A stretch of 23,692 nt of DNA, from the NCBI GenBank assembly GCA_946482655.1, contig CAMLSA010000051.1, positions 1-23,692 on the forward strand. Direction: 5' to 3'. Origin of the DNA: an uncultured Sphingomonas sp. GTDB taxonomy: Bacteria > Pseudomonadota > Alphaproteobacteria > Sphingomonadales > Sphingomonadaceae. A program made the position numbers and the translations under genes. The notes beneath the pieces are model-generated. The model saw only the letters and a program-made list of their open reading frames with translations, made no database searches and was not told the DNA's origin. Of this stretch, positions 1-8,732 are shown one piece after another. Position 1 is the first letter of the stretch. Each line of letters begins with the position of its first letter.

Positions 1-1
1 G

Positions 2-1618
2 CGCTTCAAATACATCCTGGTCGACGAATATCAGGACACCAACCAGTCCCAGTATCTGTGGCTGCGCCTGCTCGCGCAGGAGCGCAAGAATATCTGCTGC
101 GTCGGCGACGACGATCAGTCGATCTATTCGTGGCGTGGCGCCGAGGTGGCCAACATCCTGCGCTTCGATCGCGACTTTCCCGGCGCGGCGGTGATCAAGC
201 TCGAGCAGAACTATCGATCCACTCCGCACATCCTGGCGGCGGCGAGCGGGCTGATCGCCCACAATGGCGGGCGGCTTGGCAAGACCCTCTGGACCGAGGA
301 AGGCGAAGGCGAGAAGGTCCGCGTCGTCGGCATCTGGGACGGACCCGAGGAAGCGCGCCGGGTAGGCGACGAGATCGAGGCGCATGAGCGCGGCGGCGGC
401 AAGCTCGACGATGTCGCCATCCTGGTGCGCGCCCAGTTTCAGACCCGCGAGTTCGAAGATCGCTTCATTGCGATCGGCTTGCCCTATCGAATCGTCGGCG
501 GCTTCCGCTTCTACGAGCGCGCGGAGATCCGCGATGCGCTCGCCTATCTCCGCGTGATCAGCCAGCCCGCCGACGACCTCGCCTTTGAACGGATCATCAA
601 CACGCCCAAGCGCGGCCTCGGCAACAAGGCTGTCGCCAAGCTCCACCAGCTCGCTCGCGCCGAGGGCATTCCGTTGACACTCGCAGCGGCGAGGATCCTC
701 GGCACCGACGAGCTCACTCCGCAGGCGCGGCGCGCACTCGGCAATCTGATCGGCGACATCGCCCGCTGGCGGGATCTGCTCAGCCAATTGCCGCATGCCG
801 AGCTCACCCGCCAGGTGCTCGAGGAATCCGGCTATGTCGCGATGCTCCAGAACGAGAAGTCCGCCGAGGCCGAGGGGCGACTCGAGAATCTGGGCGAGCT
901 GGCGCGGGCGATGGAGGACTATGAGACTCTCGGCGATTTCCTCGAGCATGTCAGCCTGGTGATGGACAATGACGCCGATGCCGAGGCGGCCAAGGTGACG
1001 ATCATGACGATCCACGCCGCCAAGGGACTCGAGTTCGGCACCATCTTCCTGCCTGGCTGGGAGGAGGGCGTTTTCCCGTCGCAGCGCTCGCTCGACGAAG
1101 GAGGGCTCGCCAGCCTCGAGGAGGAACGCCGGCTCGGCTATGTCGCGATCACGCGCGCGCGGCGGCGCTGCACCATCCTCCATGCAGCCAACCGGCGCAT
1201 CTACGGCCAATGGACCTCGTCAATCCCGTCGCGCTTCCTGGGCGAGCTGCCACAGGCGCATGTCGAGAGCGAGACGACCATGTCGGGCGGCGAATCGCTG
1301 TGGCGGGCGCAATGGTCCGAACATGCCGACCCCTTCGCGCATGTCGGCCGCGCCGCCGGGCGCGGGCCCGGGTGGCAGCGCGCGACCGCGGCAGGGGGGC
1401 TTGGCCAGCCCCCGGCCGGCTCGCGCGTGGTCGAGGCGCGGGCGTCGGCGGTCAGTTTCGCCCAACCGTCGCGCAAGGATATCGCGCTCGGCCAGCGCGT
1501 CTTCCACAGCAAGTTCGGCTATGGCGCGGTGATCGAGATCGACGGCAACAAGCTTGAGATCGACTTCGAACATGCGGGGCGGAAGCGGGTGCTCGACAGT
1601 TTCATCAGCCTGCCCTGA
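2..1618 (+). CDS. uvrD: ATP-dependent DNA helicase UvrD/PcrA, 5'-truncated
   Basis: This is the C-terminal 538 residues of a superfamily 1A 3'-5' DNA helicase that acts in nucleotide excision and mismatch repair. The reading frame is already open at base 2, so the Walker A part lies outside the window. Motifs seen in order are the DEYQDT Walker B box, GDDDQSIYSWRGA (motif III), KLEQNYRST (motif IV), VTIMTIHAAKGLEF (motif V) and GYVAITRARRR (motif VI). The tail after about residue 490 (LGQRVFHSKFGYGAV) is the Tudor-like domain that in PcrA/UvrD contacts RNA polymerase. It is preceded by a Gly/Ala/Pro-rich linker. The gene ends in TGA at 1616-1618. UvrD and PcrA cannot be told apart from this fragment; Rep is less likely because of the Tudor-like tail. 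Confidence 0.96.
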   Translation, partial: RFKYILVDEYQDTNQSQYLWLRLLAQERKNICCVGDDDQSIYSWRGAEVANILRFDRDFPGAAVIKLEQNYRSTPHILAAASGLIAHNGGRLGKTLWTEEGEGEKVRVVGIWDGPEEARRVGDEIEAHERGGGKLDDVAILVRAQFQTREFEDRFIAIGLPYRIVGGFRFYERAEIRDALAYLRVISQPADDLAFERIINTPKRGLGNKAVAKLHQLARAEGIPLTLAAARILGTDELTPQARRALGNLIGDIARWRDLLSQLPHAELTRQVLEESGYVAMLQNEKSAEAEGRLENLGELARAMEDYETLGDFLEHVSLVMDNDADAEAAKVTIMTIHAAKGLEFGTIFLPGWEEGVFPSQRSLDEGGLASLEEERRLGYVAITRARRRCTILHAANRRIYGQWTSSIPSRFLGELPQAHVESETTMSGGESLWRAQWSEHADPFAHVGRAAGRGPGWQRATAAGGLGQPPAGSRVVEARASAVSFAQPSRKDIALGQRVFHSKFGYGAVIEIDGNKLEIDFEHAGRKRVLDSFISLP

Positions 1619-1686
1619 TCATCAGGAACTGACAAATCAGCGGCTTTGCGCGGTTGCCGTCGGAAACCATAGGCGCCTAGAGGACG

Positions 1687-2976
1687 ATGATGGCACAGCG
1701 CGATAGACCCTTTTCCATCCCGGCCTTCCGATATTATTGGCTGGCGCGGCTGAGCTCGACGATCGCGCTCAACGGGATGGTCGTGATCATCGGCTGGCAA
1801 GTCTATGACATCGCCCGTCAGACGATGGCACCGCGCGAGGCCGCGCTTCAGCTCGGCCTGATCGGCGTCGCGCAATTCCTGCCGCTGATGCTGCTGACCC
1901 CGGTGACGGGGCTGACCGCGGACCGGTTCGACCGCCGGTGGATAGCGCGCCTGACCACCGCGCTGGAAATGCTGTGTGCCGTCGCGCTCGCGCTGATGAC
2001 CTTCCATGAGCGGGCCAGCCTGCCGGCGCTGTTCGCGGTCGCGGCGTTGCTGGGCCTCGCGCGGGGTTTCTCCTCGCCGGCGCTTCAGGCGCTCTCGCCG
2101 AATCTGGTGCCCAGGCACGTTCTTCCCGCCGCGATCGCCAGCAGCGCGATCGCCTGGCAGGTCGGCGCGATCGGCGGCCCCCCGATCGGCGGCTACCTGT
2201 ATGCGATCGATCCGCCGCTTGCCTATGCCGTGCTCGCGGCCCTGCTGCTGTTCGCCCTCATCATGCTGCTGCTGATCGGGCGGGTGCCGCGTCCCTCATT
2301 CGGCGCCCGGCGCCACCCGGTGGCGGAGATGATAGAGGGCTTTTCCTATTTGCGGCGAAATCGGCTCGTGCTCGGCGCGGTCACGCTCGATCTGTTCGCG
2401 GTGCTGCTGGGCGGGGCCACCGCGATGCTGCCCATCTATGCGCGTGACATATTGCATATCGGCCCGTCGGGGCTGGGTCATCTGCGCGCGGCGCCGGCGG
2501 TGGGGGCGACGCTGGTCGCCATCTGGCTGAGCCGCTACCCGCTGCGCAGCAATGTCGGCCTCAAGCTGCTCGCGGCGGTGGCGGTTTTCGGAATAGGCAC
2601 GATCGGGTTCGGCTTTTCCTATGCGTTGCCCGCCCCGGCGATGGTGGCACTGCTCAGCCTGTTTCTGCTCGGCGCCGCCGATATGGTGTCGGTCTATGTC
2701 CGCCAATCGCTGATCCAGCTCTACACGCCCGATCGGATGCGCGGCCGTGTCGGGGCGGCCTCGATGCTGTTCATTTCCTGCTCGAACGAAATGGGGGAGG
2801 CGGAATCAGGCTTCCTCGCGGCGGCGATAGGTCCGGTCGCGGCGGTGGTCGCAGGGGGCATGGGCACGATCATCATCGCCATCTTGTGGGCGAGGCTATT
2901 CCCGGAGATATTGCGGACCCGGACCCTCGATCCGCCCCAGTCCCTTGAAGATGTAAGCCAGGAGAAGGCAGCATGA
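1687..2976 (+). CDS. MFS transporter, EntS/MFS_3 type
   Basis: A 429-residue inner-membrane transporter with about 12 hydrophobic segments. It carries the typical loop 2-3 motif [10 protein letters not shown] at about residues 75-85 and closes with a short charged cytoplasmic tail. It resembles the enterobactin-exporter-like branch of the major facilitator superfamily (Pfam MFS_3). The substrate cannot be read from the sequence, and no siderophore genes are nearby. Two ATGs lie side by side at 1687 and 1690. The GAGG at about 1680 gives a better spacing to the second, so the real start may be 1690. Its stop codon overlaps the start of the next gene in an ATGA arrangement, implying translational coupling with the cysteine synthase. 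Export of a cysteine-related metabolite is possible but only a guess from this pairing. Confidence 0.88.
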   Translation: MMAQRDRPFSIPAFRYYWLARLSSTIALNGMVVIIGWQVYDIARQTMAPREAALQLGLIGVAQFLPLMLLTPVTGLTADRFDRRWIARLTTALEMLCAVALALMTFHERASLPALFAVAALLGLARGFSSPALQALSPNLVPRHVLPAAIASSAIAWQVGAIGGPPIGGYLYAIDPPLAYAVLAALLLFALIMLLLIGRVPRPSFGARRHPVAEMIEGFSYLRRNRLVLGAVTLDLFAVLLGGATAMLPIYARDILHIGPSGLGHLRAAPAVGATLVAIWLSRYPLRSNVGLKLLAAVAVFGIGTIGFGFSYALPAPAMVALLSLFLLGAADMVSVYVRQSLIQLYTPDRMRGRVGAASMLFISCSNEMGEAESGFLAAAIGPVAAVVAGGMGTIIIAILWARLFPEILRTRTLDPPQSLEDVSQEKAA

Positions 2977-3890
2977 CCAAGTCGGCATCGATACTCGAGA
3001 CGATCGGCAACACGCCGCATGTGCGGATCAATCGCCTATTCGGCGACGCGGAGGTGTGGATCAAGTCCGAACGCAGCAACCCCGGCGGATCGATCAAGGA
3101 CCGCATTGCGTTGTCGATGATCGAGGACGCCGAAGCCTCGGGCAAGCTCAAGCCAGGCGGCACGATCATCGAACCGACCAGCGGCAATACCGGCATCGGC
3201 CTGGCGCTGGTGGCGGCGGTCAAAGGCTACAGGCTGGTGCTGGTGATGCCCGAGAGCATGTCGCTCGAGCGGCGCCGGCTGATGCTGGCCTATGGCGCGA
3301 CCTTCGACCTGACGCCGCGCGAAAAGGGCATGAAGGGCGCCATCGAGCGCGCGCTCGAGCTGCAGGCGCGGACGCCGGGCGCATGGATTCCGCAACAGTT
3401 CGAGAATGCCGCCAACATCGCGATCCACGCTCGCACCACCGCAGAGGAAATCTACGCGGACTTCCAGGACATGCCGATCGACATATTGATCACCGGGGTC
3501 GGCACCGGCGGCCATATCACCGGCTGCGCCGAGGTTCTCAAACCGCGCTGGCCGGGTCTGAAGGTCTTCGCGGTGGAGCCGACCCTGTCGCCGGTCATCT
3601 CGGGCGGCCAGCCTGGGCCGCACCCGATCCAGGGGATCGGCGCGGGCTTCGTCCCCGCCAATCTGCACACCCGGCTGCTCGACGGCGTGATCCAGGTCGA
3701 TCCCGCCGACGCCAAGGATTATGCCCGCCGCTCGGCTCGCGAGGAGGGAATGCTGGTCGGCATCAGCTCGGGCGCTACCCTGGCGGCGATCGCGCAGAAG
3801 CTGAAGGAGGCGCCGGGCAGCCGCGTTCTCGGCTTCAACTACGACACCGGCGAGCGCTATCTCTCCGTGCCGGATTTCCTGCCGGAGTAG
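2973..3890 (+). CDS. cysK: Cysteine synthase (O-acetylserine sulfhydrylase)
   Basis: A 305-residue fold-type II PLP enzyme that makes L-cysteine from O-acetyl-L-serine and sulfide in the cytosol. The PLP-binding lysine is K42 in NPGGSIKDR. The substrate loop TSGNTG is at 69-74, the phosphate-binding GVGTGGH at about 175-181, and a GISSGA motif lies near the C terminus. Length fits CysK/CysM, and the [11 protein letters not shown] stretch is typical of the family. An AGGAG stands about 8 bases before the ATG, and the start overlaps the MFS stop by 4 bases. CysK is preferred over CysM, but the two are hard to separate by eye; a cystathionine beta-synthase-like activity is a less likely alternative. 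Confidence 0.93.
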   Translation: MTKSASILETIGNTPHVRINRLFGDAEVWIKSERSNPGGSIKDRIALSMIEDAEASGKLKPGGTIIEPTSGNTGIGLALVAAVKGYRLVLVMPESMSLERRRLMLAYGATFDLTPREKGMKGAIERALELQARTPGAWIPQQFENAANIAIHARTTAEEIYADFQDMPIDILITGVGTGGHITGCAEVLKPRWPGLKVFAVEPTLSPVISGGQPGPHPIQGIGAGFVPANLHTRLLDGVIQVDPADAKDYARRSAREEGMLVGISSGATLAAIAQKLKEAPGSRVLGFNYDTGERYLSVPDFLPE

Positions 3891-3938
3891 GAGCCGGCGG
3901 CGCGATCCGAAGCTGGCCTCCGAAAGCGGTTGCGCCTG

Positions 3939-4010
3939 CTAGAACAGGAAGGCGACGACGATGACGATGAGGATGAGCGCGCCGATGCTCAGGGTGACAT
4001 TGCGTCCCAT
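3939..4010 (-). CDS. 23-residue single-span membrane peptide
   Basis: A very short reading frame whose product starts MGRNVTLSIGALIL and continues as an unbroken run of Ile, Val, Ala, Leu and Phe to the stop. It is one transmembrane helix with almost no soluble part. The start at 4010 is supported by a GGGAG ribosome binding site about 8 bases upstream. A possible stress-sigma promoter lies about 27 bases further up. The same frame stays open upstream to 4163, but that extension is Arg/Gly/His-rich and out of keeping with a real N terminus. It lies between cysK and the divergent amidohydrolase gene. I do not recognise a named family; small membrane-embedded regulators or stress peptides are the analogy. 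Confidence 0.6.
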   Translation of the reverse strand: MGRNVTLSIGALILIVIVVAFLF

Positions 4011-4036
4011 ATCTTTTCTCCCAATGACGCGACCTG

Positions 4037-4062
4037 AACCCTTGGACCCGAAACAGTGTTCC
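4037..4062 (-). promoter_or_regulatory. Candidate EcfG-type general stress promoter
   Basis: Reading the minus strand, GGAAC (4062-4058) is followed after exactly 17 bases by GGTT (4040-4037). This approximates the alphaproteobacterial EcfG sigma-factor consensus, GGAAC then GTT. It leaves about 26 bases to the ATG of the 23-residue peptide at 4010, room for a transcription start and the GGGAG site. The match is to short motifs and could be chance. Confidence 0.38.
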
Positions 4063-4216
4063 CTGCGGGCCTGGCCTCGAACCTGATCTGACGAAATTCT
4101 CGCCGGGTGACGGCGTTGCCGAGGTCCTCCCATGCCCGCGGCCTGGACATGATCTTCAGGCAACCAATCGCGGCGAAAGTCGATTATAGGAGATCGACAA
4201 GCGTGGGAGAATCGCC

Positions 4217-5707
4217 GTGGCCTGGCCGACCGAAGAGGATCGCCAACGACTCACGCCGGCGGAGCGGTGCGAACCGCGCACCCCGCTCCCGTTACGGATG
4301 GTCGCCAGCGAGGAATATCTCCCGCTTCGCCAGACGCCGGGGCAACGCGAGACCGAGATGCGCCTCTACGCGATGGCCGACGAGATCGCGCCGCGGCTGG
4401 GCATGAGCCGCCGCCGCTTTTTTCAGACCGCGGCCGGCATGGCGGCAGGCTTCGCTGCACTCAACGGGGCGTTCGGACGCATTTTCGACGTCGGGCCGGC
4501 CGAGGCGGCGACGCCCGATCTGGCCGCCGAACGCGCCCGCGCGCTGTCCGGGCAGTTCATCATGGACATGCACACCCATTTTCTGCGCGACGACACGCGG
4601 CTGACCAGTTTCACGCGGATGCGGCAGACGGTGGCGGCGCGCGGCTGGAACCCGCAGCTCGGCACGGCCGGCCGGCAGACCGTCGAAGACCTGAAGTTCG
4701 AGAATTACTTCAAGGAGATCTATCTCGACAGCGACACCAAGATCGCGCTCATCTCCTCTGCGCCTTCGGAGATTCCGGAGGACTGGTTCCTCACCAACGC
4801 GCAGATGGCCGAGGCGCGAACGCGGGTAAACTCGAAGGCCGGATCGATGCGGATGATGACGCATGCCATCATCACGCCGGGCGCACCCGGCTGGCTGGAG
4901 GCGCTCGACGCCGCGTTGGAGCTCAGGCCCAATTCGGTCAAGGGCTATACGGTCGGCGACAACACGCACAAGGAGATCGCCAAACATCCCTGGCGTCTCG
5001 ACAGCGAAGACACCTATCGCGGCTATGCCAGGATAGCGAAGGCGGGCATCAGCAACATTTGCGTGCACAAGGGCCTGTGGAGCCGTGACCTCGACCGGCG
5101 TTTCCCGCATCTGGCGCCCTATGCCGATGCCCGCGATGTCGCCAAGGCGGCGAAAGACTGGCCGCAACTCAACTTTATCGTCTACCATGCCGCCTACCGG
5201 CTCGATGACCCGGAGTGGGCGCTGGCCGAGTTCGACCGAACCGGCCGCATCGACTGGGTCACGGATCTCGCCGAAATCCCCGCGAAGCACGGCGTCACCA
5301 ACGTCTATGCCGATCTCGGCCAGATCTTCGCGCAAACCCTCGTGGCGCAGCCCCGCATCTGCGCGGCGATCGTGGGTCAGCTGATCAAGGGGCTCGGCGC
5401 AGACCATGTCTGCTGGGGCACCGACGCGGTCTGGACCGGATCGCCGCAGTGGCAGATCGAGGGGCTTCGGCGGCTGGAGATCCCCGAGGACATGCGGAAA
5501 GCTCACGGCTTCGAGCCGCTCGGCGCGGCCGACGGCCCGGTGAAGGCCGCGATCCTCGGCGGCAACAATGCCCGCCTCTATGGCATCGATCCGGCGGTCG
5601 CCGCGGCCGTGAGCGCCGGTGACCGCTTCGCTGAGATCAGGCAGGCCTATCTTGCTGACGGTCCGGGGCGGTCCAATCGCCGATATGGATTTGTCGCGCG
5701 GAGCTGA
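4217..5707 (+). CDS. Tat-exported amidohydrolase family protein
   Basis: A 496-residue metal-dependent hydrolase of the amidohydrolase (TIM-barrel) superfamily, of the aminocarboxymuconate-decarboxylase-like kind by its overall look. A twin-arginine signal RRRFFQTAAGMAAGF sits at about 65-79, unusually far in. It follows a 64-residue hydrophilic leader that appears to be a normal feature of this subfamily. After the signal comes MDMHTHF, with the metal-ligand pair H119/H121. YHAAYR in the middle and CWGTDAVWTGSPQW near the C-terminal third supply further ligands and the usual catalytic Asp. The start is GTG with GGGAG about 7 bases upstream. The last 61 bases overlap the convergent AmpG-like gene. 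Substrate is unknown; a periplasmic location is implied by the Tat motif. Confidence 0.86.
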   Translation: MAWPTEEDRQRLTPAERCEPRTPLPLRMVASEEYLPLRQTPGQRETEMRLYAMADEIAPRLGMSRRRFFQTAAGMAAGFAALNGAFGRIFDVGPAEAATPDLAAERARALSGQFIMDMHTHFLRDDTRLTSFTRMRQTVAARGWNPQLGTAGRQTVEDLKFENYFKEIYLDSDTKIALISSAPSEIPEDWFLTNAQMAEARTRVNSKAGSMRMMTHAIITPGAPGWLEALDAALELRPNSVKGYTVGDNTHKEIAKHPWRLDSEDTYRGYARIAKAGISNICVHKGLWSRDLDRRFPHLAPYADARDVAKAAKDWPQLNFIVYHAAYRLDDPEWALAEFDRTGRIDWVTDLAEIPAKHGVTNVYADLGQIFAQTLVAQPRICAAIVGQLIKGLGADHVCWGTDAVWTGSPQWQIEGLRRLEIPEDMRKAHGFEPLGAADGPVKAAILGGNNARLYGIDPAVAAAVSAGDRFAEIRQAYLADGPGRSNRRYGFVARS

Positions 5708-7047
5708 GCGGGTTCGGACGCTGCTTCATTCTCGCCGGCGCTGCCGATCGACTGATCGATCAGCCCGGCCCGCATCATCAGCCAGAACAGGATGATGCCG
5801 GGGAGCGCGGCAAGCGTGGTGAGAAGATAGAAGTTCACATAGCCGATCCCATCGAGAATCGCGCCGGCAGTAGTGCCGGTGAGCACGCGGCCGACGACGC
5901 TCGCGGCTGCCGAGATCAGCGCATATTGTGCGGCGGTGAAGCGCAGGTCGCATAACGCCGAGAAATAGGCGACGACGCAGACCCCGCCGATCCCGCTGGC
6001 GATATTCTCGAAGCCGATCGCGCCAGCCATCGCCCAATTGTCATGGCCGATCTGGGCGAGGCCGGCGAAGCTGAGGTTCGAGACCGCCATCAACATGAGG
6101 CTGATCAGCACCGAACGCTTCATCCCGAGCCGCGAATAGAAGATGCCGCCGATGAAGATGCCGACAAGATAGGCCCAGAAGCCGAAGCCGACATCATAGA
6201 CCGCGATCTCATCATTGGTGTAGCCGAGTTCGTCGAACAGCAGGCGGAAGGTAAGGTTGGCGAGCGTGTCGCCGATCTTGTGGAGCAGGATGAACAGCAG
6301 CACGAGCGCGGCGCCCCGGCGGCGGATAAACTCGCCGAGCGGGCCGATGATCGAGGCGAGCACCTCGCTGCTTGTCCGTCGTGAGGTAGGTTCGCGGTGG
6401 CGTGCGGGCTCGCCCATCACCAGCGCGGTGACCATCGCCGGCAGCGCGAAGGCGGCGCAGGTGATATAGGCTGCCGCCCAGCCAAAACGCAAAGCCATGA
6501 ACAGCGCCAGCGCGCCCGCCGCCGCCGATCCGATCCGCCAACCATATTGCGACATGCCCGCGCCGACGCCGAGCTGGCGCGCCTCGAGCAGTTCGATCCG
6601 GTAGGCGTCGATGATGATATCGAAGGTGGCGCCCGCCGCGCCGACCAGGATCGCAGCGATGGCGACCTGCATCAGGCTCGCCTTGGGATCGACCAGCCCG
6701 AGATGGGCGACGGCGGCGATCACCAGCACGCCGATCACCAGCATCCAGGAGACGCGCTGCCCGAGCCGCCCGACCACGGGAAGGTGGACGCCGTCGACGA
6801 TCCACGCCCAGAGGAATTTGAGATTATAGACGAGGAAGGCGAGGGTGAAGGCGGTTACCGCCTTCTTGTCGATCCCGTCCTGCGCGAGCCGCGTGGTCAA
6901 GGTCGCGCCGATCATCGCATAGGGAAAGCCCGAGCTCATGCCGAGGAACAGGGCCGCAAGCGGCGCCCGCTCAGTATAGGGTCTGATCGCCGCTAGGATG
7001 CCTTGTTTCCGGACGGTCGCGCCGTCCTCCCCCGATGCGCTGCTCAT
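5647..7047 (-). CDS. AmpG-like MFS permease (PAT family)
   Basis: A 466-residue polytopic membrane protein of the peptide/acetyl-CoA/drug transporter family. AmpG members import anhydro-muropeptides released in cell-wall recycling. The N-terminal run LFLGMSSGFPYAM at about 34-46, LKFLWAWIVDGVHLP at about 76-90 and GRLGQRVSW match the AmpG pattern of first helices followed by a conserved Asp loop. I place the start at 7047 (MSSASGEDG). The open frame reaches 7215, but the extra 56 residues are Arg/Ser/Cys-rich and do not look like a transporter leader. No strong ribosome binding site is seen. Its last 61 bases lie over the end of the convergent amidohydrolase gene. True muropeptide specificity is not proven; sphingomonads often have several AmpG-like paralogues. 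Confidence 0.85.
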   Translation of the reverse strand: MSSASGEDGATVRKQGILAAIRPYTERAPLAALFLGMSSGFPYAMIGATLTTRLAQDGIDKKAVTAFTLAFLVYNLKFLWAWIVDGVHLPVVGRLGQRVSWMLVIGVLVIAAVAHLGLVDPKASLMQVAIAAILVGAAGATFDIIIDAYRIELLEARQLGVGAGMSQYGWRIGSAAAGALALFMALRFGWAAAYITCAAFALPAMVTALVMGEPARHREPTSRRTSSEVLASIIGPLGEFIRRRGAALVLLFILLHKIGDTLANLTFRLLFDELGYTNDEIAVYDVGFGFWAYLVGIFIGGIFYSRLGMKRSVLISLMLMAVSNLSFAGLAQIGHDNWAMAGAIGFENIASGIGGVCVVAYFSALCDLRFTAAQYALISAAASVVGRVLTGTTAGAILDGIGYVNFYLLTTLAALPGIILFWLMMRAGLIDQSIGSAGENEAASEPAQLRATNPYRRLDRPGPSAR

Positions 7048-7305
7048 GGCGCGAGCATAGCGGGGTCTGGACCGGAGGAAAGGGCATTGGCCGTTGTCCG
7101 CGCGATATAAGCCACGCACAGCTGCTGTCGAACATCCGGCTGCGTCGCTGCCGCTTCGGCAAGCGATAAAAATATCACACACAAAAAAGCTTGGCCAGGC
7201 AGCCCGATCCCGCAATGCCAGTGAACGTTACGGATTGGATTTCGATCCTCGCTGGCGACGCTGCGGCGATCAGCCCGGCGTAAAGGTCGCGCCGCGACGG
7301 TCTGC

Positions 7306-8619
7306 TCAGAGCCGGGCCGGGTTCGCTTCTCCAGCACCCTCCTCGCCGCTCGCGATCACGGTGGCGGCAACGAGGTCACCCACCACGTTCAGGGTGGTGC
7401 GGCACATGTCGAGGAAGCGATCCACCCCCAGCACGAGGCCGATGCCTTCGGGCGGCACGCCCACCATGCCGAGAACCAGCGCGACGACCGGCAACGATCC
7501 GGCGGGCACCCCCGCCGTGCCGATGCCGCCCAAGATGCACACCAGCATTACCATGAACTGCTGACTCAACGTCAGCTCGACGCCGAAGAATTGCGCCAGG
7601 AAGAGCACTGTCACGCCCTCGAACATCGCCGTGCCGTTCTGATTGGCGGTCGCTCCGATGGTAAGCACGAAGCGCGATATTTTGGGTGGCAGCCTGAGAT
7701 TGCTCTCCGCCACGCGAAGCGCGGTCGGCAGGGTAGCGTTCGAGGAGGCGGTGGAGAAGGCCATGACCGTCGCCTCCTGGATATCGCGAAAGAAGCGGAA
7801 CGGCGATCGCCGCGCGATCGTTCGCACTATCAGCGGGAAAACGATGAACATCTGGATGCCGAGCGCAAGCAGCACCACGCCCACATAGGCGCCGAGGCGG
7901 ATCAGCAGATCCCAGCCGAACAGCGCGGCAAGGTTGAACATGAAGCAGGCAACCGCAATCGGCGCGAAACGGATGACAACCCCAATCAGCTTCATCGAGG
8001 TCTCGAACACCCCCTCGATCGCGGTCTTGAGCGTCTCGGTCTGGCGCGATTGGACCAGTACCATGCCGATGCCGAAGAACAGCGCGAAGAACATCACAGC
8101 CAGGATGTCGTTGGCGGCAGCGGCGGAGAAGATGTTGGAAGGGATGATGTTGATAAGGGCGTCGACGCCCGAAGGCCGATCGGTACCTGCCGAGACGATC
8201 GCCTGCGCGCCTTCGCGCGTGTCGGCCAGCATGCGTTGGGCGACGAGCGGATCGACCCCTTCGCCGGGGCGCAGCAGGTTGACCACGATCAGACTGACGG
8301 CGACCGCGACGGTCGAGATGAGCACGGTATAGACGATCGTGCGGATTCCCACCCGGCGCAGCGCCGCGATCTCCCCCATCTCGCTGATACCGACGACGAG
8401 CGCCGAGAACAGCAGCGGGATGACCAGCATGAACAGAAGGCGCAGGAATATCTGCCCGATCGGGCCGGTCACGTAGCGCGTGACCGTCTCGACCCAAGGC
8501 GCGCCGGACGCGGTAACAAATACCATCAATCCCAACCCAAGGCCCAGTGCGAAGCCGATCAGCATCTGATATTGCAGCGAAAGTTCGGATTTCTCCGACA
8601 ACGGCTCGGTGCTGGTCAC
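7306..8619 (-). CDS. Dicarboxylate/amino acid:cation symporter (DAACS)
   Basis: A 437-residue secondary transporter of the GltP/DctA family, which takes up glutamate, aspartate or C4-dicarboxylates with protons or sodium. Family marks are the serine-rich hairpin AFSTASSNATLPTALR, the glycine-rich GGIGTAGVPAGSLP hairpin and the C-terminal DRFLDMCRTTLNVVGD segment, where the Asp and Arg normally contact substrate. The chosen GTG start at 8619 has a strong AAGGGGG site 7-8 bases upstream. A longer frame to 8673 would run into an inverted repeat and adds an unlikely leader. It lies 113 bases downstream of the agmatine operon on the same strand, but hairpins intervene, so it is probably a separate unit. 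Substrate cannot be fixed by eye. Confidence 0.9.
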   Translation of the reverse strand: MTSTEPLSEKSELSLQYQMLIGFALGLGLGLMVFVTASGAPWVETVTRYVTGPIGQIFLRLLFMLVIPLLFSALVVGISEMGEIAALRRVGIRTIVYTVLISTVAVAVSLIVVNLLRPGEGVDPLVAQRMLADTREGAQAIVSAGTDRPSGVDALINIIPSNIFSAAAANDILAVMFFALFFGIGMVLVQSRQTETLKTAIEGVFETSMKLIGVVIRFAPIAVACFMFNLAALFGWDLLIRLGAYVGVVLLALGIQMFIVFPLIVRTIARRSPFRFFRDIQEATVMAFSTASSNATLPTALRVAESNLRLPPKISRFVLTIGATANQNGTAMFEGVTVLFLAQFFGVELTLSQQFMVMLVCILGGIGTAGVPAGSLPVVALVLGMVGVPPEGIGLVLGVDRFLDMCRTTLNVVGDLVAATVIASGEEGAGEANPARL

Positions 8620-8648
8620 GCGGTAACCCCCTTGGATAGTCCCGTGCC

Positions 8649-8670
8649 TCCGTTCGACAGGCTGAACGGA
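8649..8670. repeat. Short inverted repeat, TTCGACAGGCT-type
   Basis: Perfect 7-base arms TCCGTTC (8649-8655) and GAACGGA (8664-8670) enclose an 8-base loop. The core TTCGACAGGCT resembles the interspersed palindromic elements that I recall as frequent between genes in sphingomonad genomes. Only one copy was noticed in this window, so its membership in a genome-wide family is inference. Confidence 0.4.
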
Positions 8671-8696
8671 CATCCGTCAAGTCCGAGGAGAAGGCC

Positions 8697-8712
8697 AAGG
8701 GCCGGCGCCCTT
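8697..8712 (-). terminator. Possible terminator hairpin after the agmatine operon
   Basis: Perfect 6-base stem AAGGGC / GCCCTT with a 4-base loop, 20 bases after the stop of the ABM monooxygenase gene on the minus strand. There is no clean T-tract, only a pyrimidine-rich GGCCTTCTCC, so efficient intrinsic termination is uncertain. Confidence 0.33.
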
Positions 8713-8732
8713 CGCGAACCGAGAAGAGCGGG

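Noticed and set aside
4292..5506. 404-residue minus-strand open frame inside the amidohydrolase gene
   Set aside because: The plus-strand frame has a Tat signal and metal motifs with a ribosome binding site; the reverse frame has no recognisable features.
7048..7305. Possible intrinsic terminator (GGCCAAGC then TTTTTT on the minus strand near 7186-7200) or small gene in this 258-base gap
   Set aside because: The stem preceding the T-run is only about 3 pairs, and no frame with a ribosome binding site was found. Nothing else is supported in the gap beyond an AT-rich patch at about 7165-7192 that may serve the AmpG-like promoter.
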